From Thermoproteota archaeon (GTDB lineage: Archaea > Korarchaeota > JAOZGF01 > JAOZFZ01): a stretch of 64,000 nt of DNA. The notes under the pieces were generated by a model that saw nothing but the letters and a program-made list of their open reading frames with translations, was not told the origin of the DNA and ran no database searches. The translations under genes and the position numbers were made by a program. The stretch is from assembly GCA_027492035.1 (NCBI GenBank), contig JAOZFT010000035.1:62001-126000 (forward strand), in the 5' to 3' direction. Positions 8,815 to 16,589 of this stretch are shown here, one piece after another (the first letter of the stretch is position 1; each line of letters begins with the position of its first letter).

Positions 8815-9165
8815 CCTTAAAAAATTTTACGCTAACATTTCTCGCCAAGACCCAGTTTACACAGGTTTTGGTAAGCCTATGTAAACTTTGGTGTGCATCA
8901 GCCTCTTCTCCCTCCATTTCATTGGGAGTAAGTCATAGGTTCCGCACCCTTTCATGAAGCCTTTTCAGAGTTCTTATAGATGTGCCTTTCCGTCTTTCCA
9001 TAAACCTCACCAGTGGTCTCGAAACTAAATGGCAAAAGATGCTTGGACTCTAGGAGCCTACATCCCCTAAAATATATACCTACTACTCTAAATAACTGTC
9101 TATCGAGTGTAGCCTACATCTGGAGGTGCTTAACCACCTATCCCTTTTCGAAGCTTCATTAACAT
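8815..9165 (-). ncRNA. Structured region upstream of glpA: candidate leader RNA or independent ncRNA
   Basis: This stretch has no convincing gene, yet looks richer in G+C than its AT-rich surroundings. On the minus strand it contains a 12-bp hairpin (AGTTTACATAGG, 10-nt loop, CCTGTGTAAACT, one G-U pair; 8854-8887), a CTCCC/GGGAG stem and an AGGTG/CACCT stem (9122-9137 region). The 10-mer AGCCTACATC occurs at 9055-9064 and 9111-9120. On the minus strand it ends in an oligo-T run (about 8814-8820) just before the glpA ribosome site. It could be a long 5' leader controlling the glycerol operon or a separate RNA. I found no match to RNase P, SRP RNA or tRNA motifs. A frameshifted gene remnant is the main alternative. 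Confidence 0.35.
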
Positions 9166-10062
9166 GTATCTACACACATATTTTTTAATGTAAGGTTAAA
9201 TTATTTCTAAAAAGGTTTTACATGGCTTATTTTCCTCAATAAGGATTTTAGAAGAGATTTTCAGTTCCTTTTCTCTGTCTCAGATTGCTTTTAATATTAA
9301 AATAGTTTTTTATAACGTTTTTACTATGTTCTAAAACTCCTAATTTATGTTTTACAGTCCTTATACGTAAATGCTTATGCGATTTCTTTCTTAAATCTAA
9401 TGCTTTCTGGTTGGTAAAAACCCTGCAGAAGATCTATTTAGTGTCTTTTCACAATTTTTTTGGCTTTCTTAAGAATGAACAAAGTATTTTATGGTTAACA
9501 AGCTTTACCCTGGATTCGTAGCTCATGAACTGGGCTATTGCCTTTCAGTTCTGTTTAGCAATGCCCTTATTATGTTTCTTTCCTTTGGTGTACCTTCCTA
9601 CTTCTCTAAATTCTTAAAACCGTGTCCAATATCAGAAATAATCTAAACATTAACCACATAATTTAATGTAGAAAGTCTCTAACCCTCGCCTCTTTCCCTT
9701 CCTACCTGCTTCTGAATAATCTTAATATCTTTCCATCTTTTTACTTACTAAGTATTACATTCGCTTAATAAATATTCGCAGTTTCATCTAATTTGTTTTC
9801 TGAACAGGTTAAAAGTAAAAAACCAGGTTAAAAAAGGAATTTATAGAAAAAGAAACGTTGCTGATGCTTTTCTTAAAAAAATTGAAAAATTTCCTGATCT
9901 GAAAATGTAAAAAAGCCAATAAAGACAACTCTGTCACTCTTCAGTTAAACAATTTAAAAAGAGAAACCGCAAAGATTTCTTGTTCAGAGGAACTGTTCAG
10001 GTAGAAAAGGAGGAATTCCTGGGTAGGAATTAAAAATAGTTTTAGGTTAAAAAAAGAAAAAA
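9166..10062. other. Intergenic stretch without a supported gene
   Basis: About 900 bases of AT-rich sequence hold no open frame with a start, ribosome site and protein-like composition. A short plus-strand stretch around 9790-9910 reads like a fragment of a basic protein but is closed in all frames within about 120 bases. It may be decayed sequence. The minus-strand promoter for the structured region would lie near 9165-9200 (AT-rich, no clear TATA box). Confidence 0.5.
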
Positions 10063-10776
10063 TTACCTCATGTATGAAGCAATCGTTTTTATCCCATGTT
10101 TATTGGCTTCCTTCTCAGCTGAAGGGTGAATAAGAAATCCAAACATGAATTTGTATACTTCTTTACCTTCAAACAGCCTACTTATTTTATTTAACTTCAA
10201 CAAGAACTCCCTTACATCTCTTCCATAAATCCTAGACTTAATTTCGCCCAATATGTAAATGTTTCTTTGTCTCCTCATCCCCTCACCGTAAAGGTTCACC
10301 TCTACAATTTCACCATCCACTTCAAAAAACTTTCTTACGAGACCCTTCACATAAATTTTTTCATGTCTCTCAAGCCAACCTGGAACAACAACTCTTGCAA
10401 TGTCTTCAAGGCCGAAACCTATAACATCACTCAATCTACCCACACTTAATGATAAATTATTCATTTGAATAGCTAATTTTGCAACAGCTTCTTCTGTTTT
10501 CTTTTGTGCTTCTGCTAATTCATTTACTCTTTCAGTTAATTTATCTACTCTTTCAGTTAATTTTGCAACAGCTTCTTCTGTTTTCTTTTGTGCTTCTGCT
10601 AATTCATTTACTCTTGTTGCTAGCCTGTCCAGATTTTCTGCGATTTTCGTTACTTCATTTGATAACTTATCAAACTCTTCTCTCCTAACTTTTATATCTT
10701 TCACTTCGTCTTTTACTATTTTAACAATCAGGCTGTAAAGCTCAGGTGACAAAGACATGTTCATCAACTGAAACAA
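10063..10776 (-). CDS. Coiled-coil protein with C-terminal PD-(D/E)XK nuclease-like domain (DUF3782 type)
   Basis: A 237-residue protein. Residues about 10-110 form a heptad-rich coiled coil with two identical copies of RVNELAEAQKKTEEAVAKL. The C-terminal half has GEIVEVNLYG followed by NIYILGEIKSR, which fits the D-(x)-ExK core of restriction-like nucleases found in the archaeal DUF3782 group. Such proteins are common in hyperthermophile archaea and often lie in mobile or variable regions; their role is unknown. The frame opens with TTG; ATG codons at residues 5 and 7 are equally possible, as no ribosome site is clear. It stands alone between two long gaps. Confidence 0.7.
   Translation of the reverse strand: MFQLMNMSLSPELYSLIVKIVKDEVKDIKVRREEFDKLSNEVTKIAENLDRLATRVNELAEAQKKTEEAVAKLTERVDKLTERVNELAEAQKKTEEAVAKLAIQMNNLSLSVGRLSDVIGFGLEDIARVVVPGWLERHEKIYVKGLVRKFFEVDGEIVEVNLYGEGMRRQRNIYILGEIKSRIYGRDVREFLLKLNKISRLFEGKEVYKFMFGFLIHPSAEKEANKHGIKTIASYMR
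10475..10615 (-). repeat. 57-bp perfect direct repeat inside the coiled-coil gene
   Basis: Positions 10475-10531 and 10559-10615 are identical over 57 bases, 84 bp apart. The period equals 28 residues, exactly four heptads, so the coiled coil stays in register. Identity at the DNA level, including third codon positions, points to a recent duplication. Confidence 0.9.
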
Positions 10777-11145
10777 GTGCTTCCTATTACTTTAAAGGGT
10801 TTTGATCTTCATAAATATTACTTAAAATAATTTGCTATAAAGAAAATTAAATAAAAATAAACTTTTTTAAATATGAACAAAGCAACTAGGTAACTATGTA
10901 ACCCTTCAGCTGCAACATTTTTCCTTTTTAATTATCTACAACGAAACTAACTCACCTACTTTAAGAAGGATGTATGTAAGAGAAATCTGAATCCCCGGAA
11001 GAAACCACTACCCTTTATTAAAGTCAAAACTACGCCCTATTCAGGATATCTACTCACTTTTTCTTCTCCATCTCCTAAAAGCTTTTGTTCAAGACCATAA
11101 CTTTGCCAATTATGAAACAGTAAAAGGTTTAATTGTTACCTTTTT
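10777..11145. other. Intergenic stretch without a supported feature
   Basis: About 370 AT-rich bases between two minus-strand genes. I see no gene, tRNA or clear hairpin. Presumably it contains the promoter of the coiled-coil gene near 10800-10850. Confidence 0.5.
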
Positions 11146-11544
11146 CTAATCCCTGTATATAATAAGAGGTAATTTTTTCCCTTCACGGGTGTAGCAAGCC
11201 ACTGAAGAGAAACTATAGGGCGGAATAACTATGATATTTGCTTTTCCGAAAAAGAAAATGTTTAAGTCCTCAATTGTTGGTTTTATTTCTCCATCAGGAT
11301 GGCTATGGACACAACCTTTGATAGAAGGGTCTATAGGGTTCATATGGAAGAAGATAGAGGAAGTGTTGAATTTGTACCTGATGTTGGGTTCAAAAATAAC
11401 TTCAGTTATTTCATTCCCTCTAATTCTAAGTTTTCCGATGAACTCTTTAGGGTGCAAGTTTTTTGAAGCGACAAGTATTAATTCCAAAGTTTCTCGTGAA
11501 ATTCTCAAAATGTATCCCCTGTTTTTCAAGATACTTAATGGCAA
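11146..11544 (-). CDS. JAB1/MPN (JAMM) metalloprotease-like protein
   Basis: A 132-residue protein with the JAMM zinc motif: a Glu near residue 39 (KEFIGK) and CVHSHPDGEIKPTIEDL, giving His-x-His-Pro, eight residues, then Thr in place of the usual Ser and the conserved Asp. JAMM enzymes cut isopeptide or peptide bonds, for example removing ubiquitin-like tags in archaea or cutting small substrates. It starts 15 nt after the RimK-like ligase and is clearly co-transcribed with it. A role in undoing the ligase's work, or in cutting a SAMP-type modifier, are both open. The short length fits the archaeal single-domain group. Confidence 0.75.
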   Translation of the reverse strand: MPLSILKNRGYILRISRETLELILVASKNLHPKEFIGKLRIRGNEITEVIFEPNIRYKFNTSSIFFHMNPIDPSIKGCVHSHPDGEIKPTIEDLNIFFFGKANIIVIPPYSFSSVACYTREGKKLPLIIYRD

Positions 11545-11559
11545 TTTACCTTTATTAAA

Positions 11560-12438
11560 TTATTTTTTCACGAGTTTAATTACATGTTTCAAGATTTCTT
11601 CAGCTATGTTCTTTTCTGTAACTGTTTGAAGTCCTCTCCATGCAGGGATACTGTTTACTTCAATAAAATAATACTTTCCGTCTTCTGACTTCAAAATATC
11701 TACTCCAGCATATTCACAACCAAGAAATTGAGTAATTTTCAAACTTTTCTCTTTCAACTCCTTTGCTGGCTTTATTTTTTCAGCAACTGCTCCTTGGCTA
11801 ATGTTTGTTTTCCATGTTTCACCCTTTCTTTTCATTGCCGAGACGACTTTGTCACCCACGATAAAAACCCTTATGTCCTCCTTGTTGTGGGGAATAAACT
11901 CCTGTAAGTAAAAAGTATTTCTTGATAGTTGCAGAAACCTAAAATATCTGTGCGCAACGTCTCTGTTATCTACCCTAAATGTCCCTTTACCTTGAGCCCC
12001 AAATAAAGGCTTAACCACTACATCTTCACCCAATTCCTTAAAGGCATCCATTGCCTCCCAAAAATCTTCAGTAACTACTGTTTTAGGTGTAGGTAAACCT
12101 AAATCCTCAAATAAATAAGAAGTGTAATATTTATCGCATGTTTTTTCTATGCAGGAGGGTGAATTAATCACTTTCACCCCCAAATCCTCTAATCTATGCA
12201 AAACATCCATTCTAAAAATTAAATGCTCTAAAGAAGCTATAGGTGCCTCTCTAACAATTACAGCGTCCATATCTTCCAAAACATTTCCTTCGCTTGCCAC
12301 CTTGGGTTTCAAACCTATTTTTGCCATAAATTTCTTTATTGAGAAAAGGTAAGGCGTCAAATTGTAGCGATTAAAAACTTCAACAAGTTTCCTTACATGC
12401 CACTCTCCAGGTGTAGAAGTCAGAATACCTATTTTCAT
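11560..12438 (-). CDS. RimK-family ATP-grasp glutamate ligase, probably MptN-like
   Basis: A 292-residue ATP-grasp enzyme with VVKPLFGAQGKGTFRVD (ATP-binding lysine and loop), DIRVFIVGDKVV and YFIEVNSIPAWRGLQ, where the Glu/Asn would bind Mg-ATP. The EVNSIPAWRGLQ ending is characteristic of the archaeal RimK group that includes MptN (adds glutamate to tetrahydromethanopterin) and CofF (adds glutamate to coenzyme F420). Its position beside ftr, fmd, mch and mtd favours tetrahydromethanopterin as substrate. F420 is also used here by Mtd, so CofF remains possible. LysX-type lysine biosynthesis is less likely because no lysine genes are near. Confidence 0.72.
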   Translation of the reverse strand: MKIGILTSTPGEWHVRKLVEVFNRYNLTPYLFSIKKFMAKIGLKPKVASEGNVLEDMDAVIVREAPIASLEHLIFRMDVLHRLEDLGVKVINSPSCIEKTCDKYYTSYLFEDLGLPTPKTVVTEDFWEAMDAFKELGEDVVVKPLFGAQGKGTFRVDNRDVAHRYFRFLQLSRNTFYLQEFIPHNKEDIRVFIVGDKVVSAMKRKGETWKTNISQGAVAEKIKPAKELKEKSLKITQFLGCEYAGVDILKSEDGKYYFIEVNSIPAWRGLQTVTEKNIAEEILKHVIKLVKK

Positions 12439-12660
12439 TTCCGAAATCCTAAGAGTATTTCAAGAATAACTTTTTTCTTTAAAAAGAGCCTTGAAAGTAA
12501 ATTAAAGAAGGGGGAAGAACCTATAAAATTTTTTCTGTTAAGGGATTTACTAAGTAAGGAGTGTCTACTTCTCAGGTGCTTTAGAGAAAGGAAATTTAAT
12601 ATTAATTAGTTTATATAGCTTCTAAGCCCTTAAAAAGTTGGGAAAGGAGAATAGAGACAG

Positions 12661-13491
12661 TTATCCTTTATAAATGAATATTTCTCCTTTACCTAACTCT
12701 GAAACATCACCATGGTAACGTTCATAAAGGCCTTCAACTTTAACAGGGACTCTAATATTTAGTTTCTCTCTCAACTCCTTGAAATAGTACCTTATAAACA
12801 GAGGGGAATATGTGTTGTCGTAAATAAATGTAGGAAGCATTTCCTGTATTTTACCGAAACAAATTATTGTTCCTCTTTTCATCAGCATTCCTGGCCTGTT
12901 TCCAATATTCCCTAAACTTATAACTGTGCCTGCTATCATCTGGGCTGCCAGGTTATCTCCTACACTGTCATAAACAATTATTGTTCCTCTTCTCATTTTC
13001 CTAGCTAAACTGTTTCCAGCTTTACCTTCAATCACTATTATTCCGCCTCTCATCCCTCTAGGGTTTCCAGGGTAGGCTGAAGCAAACATGTTCCCAACGT
13101 TGCCCTTAATCCGTAATATGCCATTCCTAAACTCTGTTGCAGACCAATCTGACACGTTTCCCTCTACAACTATTTCTCCTCCTCTCATCTCATCGGCTAA
13201 GTGCATGCCTGCGTTTCCTTTAACCGTAATTTTTCCAGTAGCCATTTGTTTCCCAATATACTTAACCTTGGATAAATCCCCTTTCAAAATTATGTGGGTT
13301 TCTGAAACTTCTTCAGATTTTTCACCTTCAACCTTAAAGTAATCCCCTAATTCCTCTTTTCTCTTCCCTCTCCAAACTATTAATTTCTTGATTTCGTCCA
13401 GGGTCCTGCCTGCAAAATTTTCAGGTGTAATTGTTTCGGCTTCAATAGGTAGTGCAGGTTCCTTCTTAAGGGTTAAAATTATTTTCTTCAT
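12661..13491 (-). CDS. fmdC: Formylmethanofuran dehydrogenase subunit C
   Basis: A 276-residue right-handed beta-helix protein made of repeats of the type GG-x-I-x-V-x-G-N-x-G (KITVKGNAG, EIVVEGNVS, GGIIVIEGKAGNSLARKM, TIIVYDSVG). This is the FmdC/FwdC family, related to the C-terminal domain of glutamate synthase. It is a structural subunit that holds the catalytic A and B subunits together. It lies 19 nt after ftr on the same strand, away from fmdDBA by ftr and a 450-bp gap, so the subunits are encoded in two transcription units that are probably co-regulated. Confidence 0.92.
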   Translation of the reverse strand: MKKIILTLKKEPALPIEAETITPENFAGRTLDEIKKLIVWRGKRKEELGDYFKVEGEKSEEVSETHIILKGDLSKVKYIGKQMATGKITVKGNAGMHLADEMRGGEIVVEGNVSDWSATEFRNGILRIKGNVGNMFASAYPGNPRGMRGGIIVIEGKAGNSLARKMRRGTIIVYDSVGDNLAAQMIAGTVISLGNIGNRPGMLMKRGTIICFGKIQEMLPTFIYDNTYSPLFIRYYFKELREKLNIRVPVKVEGLYERYHGDVSELGKGEIFIYKG

Positions 13492-13510
13492 TTCTCACTC
13501 CCTCCAAGAA

Positions 13511-14419
13511 TCAAAAACAATCCTTTAATTTTATACTGTACTGTCCCAGTTTCCCTCCGTAATTGGCAGCAGTAATCATTTTCACTCCTTCAACCTGTGT
13601 AGCAGCTTCAATTCCAACTTTCATGGCCTCCTTAACAGCTTCGAGCGATAAACCGTCAATAACAATTTCAAATATTGAAGCAACCCCTTCAGGCACTCTT
13701 GTTCCTTCCACCATCCCCTTTATTGATGGGCAAAAGGCTGTATTGGTTGAAGCGTGTAAAAACTTATACTTGGAGCCCACTTTGCTTCCGCTTCTGCAAA
13801 CCCCGCCAGGGAATGGGGTAACTGCATCCTCGACTCCAGCAATTGCTTCAACAGCTTTCTCTGAGGCCTTAAGAGCTGACTCAACCGTTTCACCAAGTAT
13901 TAAAAAGTTTCCTCCACCAACACTCTTTTTAGCCTTGAATTTTTCTTCTAAGAAGAACTCCCCCTCCATTACAGGGATCCTCCAAAGTCTCCTACCAAAA
14001 ATTTTCTTACTTATCTGGTAACCATCACCAAAAAACCTTAACTGAGCACCAATTTTAAACTCGGTATCTCCCACACCTAACCAATCATAGGCTGCAGTAG
14101 TAGGACACGTTAAAACAGTCTGTCCAATTCTTCTCATCAATTGATCCTTCAACTGTTTCTTGGTGTTTGCAAACACTAAAACACTGACACCAGGCCTTCC
14201 GTCAGGTGTTTCACTTGGCGGAACAACTTTTTCGATTGCAACTTCACCTCCGCACATAATTACTGACGTTCCAAAACCACTCATGGACCGTGCTGAATTC
14301 ATAGCCCATCTCTCGTTTATTGCAGTAATTAATACTTTGCTTCCCCACATTTTAAAGGCTTCAGCAAACGTATCCTTAACCTTTACTCCATTTACTTCAA
14401 AAAAAGAGTCTGCAGGCAT
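13511..14419 (-). CDS. ftr: Formylmethanofuran-tetrahydromethanopterin formyltransferase
   Basis: A 302-residue protein matching Ftr over its full length: FFEVNGVKVKDTFAEAF, INERWAMNSARSMSGFGTS, the ETPDGRPGVSVL segment and PFPGGVCRSGSKVGSKYKFL. It moves the formyl group from formyl-methanofuran to H4MPT, a reversible cytoplasmic step. I chose the ATG at 14419, which has GAGGAGG eight nt upstream; the GTG six bases earlier sits too close to that site. A TATA-like run lies about 50 bases upstream of the start, so ftr-fmdC can be transcribed on its own. Confidence 0.93.
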   Translation of the reverse strand: MPADSFFEVNGVKVKDTFAEAFKMWGSKVLITAINERWAMNSARSMSGFGTSVIMCGGEVAIEKVVPPSETPDGRPGVSVLVFANTKKQLKDQLMRRIGQTVLTCPTTAAYDWLGVGDTEFKIGAQLRFFGDGYQISKKIFGRRLWRIPVMEGEFFLEEKFKAKKSVGGGNFLILGETVESALKASEKAVEAIAGVEDAVTPFPGGVCRSGSKVGSKYKFLHASTNTAFCPSIKGMVEGTRVPEGVASIFEIVIDGLSLEAVKEAMKVGIEAATQVEGVKMITAANYGGKLGQYSIKLKDCF

Positions 14420-14467
14420 CGTCACTTCCTCCTCATACCTTTTTTAAAGTCAGGAAACCACCTTGCT

Positions 14468-14480
14468 TTTATATATATAT
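14468..14480 (-). promoter_or_regulatory. TATA-box candidate for ftr-fmdC
   Basis: On the minus strand AATATATATATAAAA lies about 50-60 nt before the ftr ATG. With archaeal spacing the transcript would begin near 14440-14445, leaving a short leader that holds the GAGGAGG ribosome site. Confidence 0.5.
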
Positions 14481-14554
14481 TTGTGTTTTTGTTTACACAT
14501 CCCACTTATATTTTTTTCTTTATATTTAGTTCATAACCCGAATGTTTCTAACCC

Positions 14555-14757
14555 TTACCTTAACTCCCCTTCAAGCATTACCCTCTTTAAAGATAGTCCA
14601 ATGTTTTCACCGTCTTTTTCCACTTTTTTGGAAGGGTTGCGAGTGGCTTTTTTTAGAGGACACTGTGAAGCATCTACGTGGAAGATTTTAAAAACATGTT
14701 CCAGCAGCAACCAAGTATCCACCTGCCACAAAACCGCATTCTTTACAACAACATAAA
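14555..14757 (-). pseudogene. Possible broken small cysteine-containing protein
   Basis: Between ftr and fmdA, the minus strand reads CKECGFVAGGYLVAAGTCF and then hits a stop in a T5-A4 run. Removing one T from the run lets the frame continue as KIFHVDASQCPLKKATRNPS and on to EGELR-stop at 14555. The joined reading is about 65 residues with a CxxC and two more cysteines and looks protein-like on both sides. No start codon is visible in the first frame, so a second lesion is likely. I do not recognise the family. It could also be chance. Confidence 0.3.
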
Positions 14758-14870
14758 CTTCTGTTCGGTTATTTAGTTTCTAAAAAGAAAAGAAGAAGTT
14801 CATTAATTTTCCCAGTATTTTTAAGGCTGTTGTTAACCCTTTCTGTAACTTTGTTTATCCACTAGAGTCT

Positions 14871-16565
14871 TCACTTTACTTCTATTTTTATTGGTTTGTT
14901 GTTTGGTAAATAAGTTAAGGGCACTTCAAAATTACTTAAACTCACTGTGTAGTAGTCCCGAAAAACTTTTTCCAAATCTTCCCTTAACTCTTCATCTTCA
15001 GTGTACTGGAAATTTGTCCAATAAGTTTTGCCATAAACTTCTTTAACCACTTCCCCATCCTTTACAACCACTTCTCCATCCTTTATAGTGTAAGCGGCCC
15101 TTGAAAAAGCTTTAATGATTTCATTGTAATTACCCCTATCCAGTTTTTCAGGGTTCAAATTGTAAATTGCAACGTCAGCGTCTGCTCCAACCCCTAAGTG
15201 GCCTTTCTCACTTAAACCTAGAGCCTTAGCTGTCCCAGCCCTTGTGCAAACAGCAACTTCGAACAGGCTATACTCTCTATCTATACTTGCTAACTGGGTC
15301 CTTGAATGCACAACTTTATGCACCTTCTGAATCATCTCTTCTCGGGCTTTCCTGCTCATCAACCAAGCTATAATTAAGGGGTAAAAAGTGAAAGGCCCTC
15401 CATTTGGGTGATCGGTTCCAATAAAGACTTTCCATGGTTCTTTAGTTAAAAGCATCAACTCCAGCCCTATAGCCCACTGAATGGTATTTACCGGGTTCTT
15501 CTTTTTGAAAATGTAAGGCACTATACCGCCGCTTGTTTCTAGCTCTGTATCTGCACCCGCCCATTTATTCTTTGTTAACAAATATAACCTGTATTGCCAT
15601 GGTCCGTCGCTTGTTATTGTTGTAGTGTTTGTGAATATAACTTGACCTATGCAAGTTGTAATGTGGCCATGTTTATTTAAGTATTCAGCTATTTCTGCTG
15701 CTCCTGAGCTGAAGTTGCCCCAGTTTTCTCCTGCGTAACTGTTGAATTGTGAATGAGCTATATGGAGTACATTCTTTCTTCCCTTTTTAGGTTTTATCCC
15801 TTCAACTGCTTTCATTGTTTCCAATGTTACTTCATAGTTTCCTGGTGAACCTAAGTTGTTACAGTGCACATGGTTTGTGTGAGGAAAATTTAGTTCTTCA
15901 TTCACTTTAGTTAGGTTTGTAACTATATCTCGGGGGGTTATGTCATACCCCTTTACTTTATCATCTAAGTTGTTTACATTCTTACCCCATTTCCATGTCT
16001 CTTGTCCCCCAGGGTTTACTACCTTTAATGAGTACCCTTTCACTGTTTTTAAAAGCCAGGCTATGAAATGTTTCAATTTCTCGTATTCTCCTTCCTTTAT
16101 GTATTTCAGTACAAAGTAGTTGTTTCCTACGCAAACGAATATTCCTTTATCTATCATTGGTGTATCTATTAGTTCCTCGTGTGCATGTTTTGCTTCTAAA
16201 GGTGTAACTGCTGGTTCGAAAACTGTCGTATAACCCATGGCTGAGTATCTATATCCTGTAACAAATGTTGACGGTAAAGAGTACCCTACTCCGCTTCTTG
16301 TGACGCTTGTTTTAGGTACAGGATCTGTTCTGTGGTCTTCTGGTCTAAACACTCTAGCTGAATTTAGTTTCCCTGCTATATGGCTATGGATATCTACTCC
16401 TCCAGGCATCACTGTTTTCCCTTCTGCATTTATTATTTCTGTACTGTTTCCAGTGAATTCTTCAACTATTTTGCCGTTTTCAATGTATATGTCCATTTTT
16501 TCTCCGTTGATTTTGTTTATGGGGTCGTAAACATATCCGTTCTTTATTATCATCCTACTTTTCAT
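14871..16565 (-). CDS. fmdA: Formylmethanofuran dehydrogenase subunit A (amidohydrolase-type)
   Basis: A 564-residue amidohydrolase-fold protein with the N-terminal metal motif GGVDIHSHIAG, the segment VGNNYFVLKYI (carrying the family's carbamylated-lysine region downstream at SLKVVNPGG), HTNHVHCNNLG, IAHSQFNSYAGENWG and IGTDHPNGGPF. This is FmdA/FwdA, the subunit that condenses formate with methanofuran at a binuclear metal site after formate passes through an internal tunnel from subunit B. The ATG is preceded by GGGGAGGAG. It follows fmdB by 24 nt. All expected metal-ligand His/Asp segments are present. Confidence 0.93.
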   Translation of the reverse strand: MKSRMIIKNGYVYDPINKINGEKMDIYIENGKIVEEFTGNSTEIINAEGKTVMPGGVDIHSHIAGKLNSARVFRPEDHRTDPVPKTSVTRSGVGYSLPSTFVTGYRYSAMGYTTVFEPAVTPLEAKHAHEELIDTPMIDKGIFVCVGNNYFVLKYIKEGEYEKLKHFIAWLLKTVKGYSLKVVNPGGQETWKWGKNVNNLDDKVKGYDITPRDIVTNLTKVNEELNFPHTNHVHCNNLGSPGNYEVTLETMKAVEGIKPKKGRKNVLHIAHSQFNSYAGENWGNFSSGAAEIAEYLNKHGHITTCIGQVIFTNTTTITSDGPWQYRLYLLTKNKWAGADTELETSGGIVPYIFKKKNPVNTIQWAIGLELMLLTKEPWKVFIGTDHPNGGPFTFYPLIIAWLMSRKAREEMIQKVHKVVHSRTQLASIDREYSLFEVAVCTRAGTAKALGLSEKGHLGVGADADVAIYNLNPEKLDRGNYNEIIKAFSRAAYTIKDGEVVVKDGEVVKEVYGKTYWTNFQYTEDEELREDLEKVFRDYYTVSLSNFEVPLTYLPNNKPIKIEVK

Positions 16566-16589
16566 TTTTCTCTTCTCCTCCCCTTCATC

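Noticed and set aside
8815-9165. RNase P RNA, SRP RNA or a tRNA
   Set aside because: None of the conserved blocks I know for these RNAs (for example the GAGGAAAGTCC type block or a T-arm GGTTCRA) is present.
9790-9910. Short plus-strand piece reading GIYRKRNVADAFLKKIEKFP
   Set aside because: Protein-like but under 45 codons, without a start or ribosome site; at most a fragment of a lost gene.
12397-12609. A 70-codon plus-strand frame upstream of the ligase
   Set aside because: Half overlaps the ligase gene on the other strand and there is no start signal in the rest.
14463-14756. A 97-codon plus-strand frame between ftr and fmdA
   Set aside because: No ribosome site, low-complexity Ser/Phe/Leu composition, and it runs opposite the likely minus-strand remnant. 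It looks like an antisense shadow.
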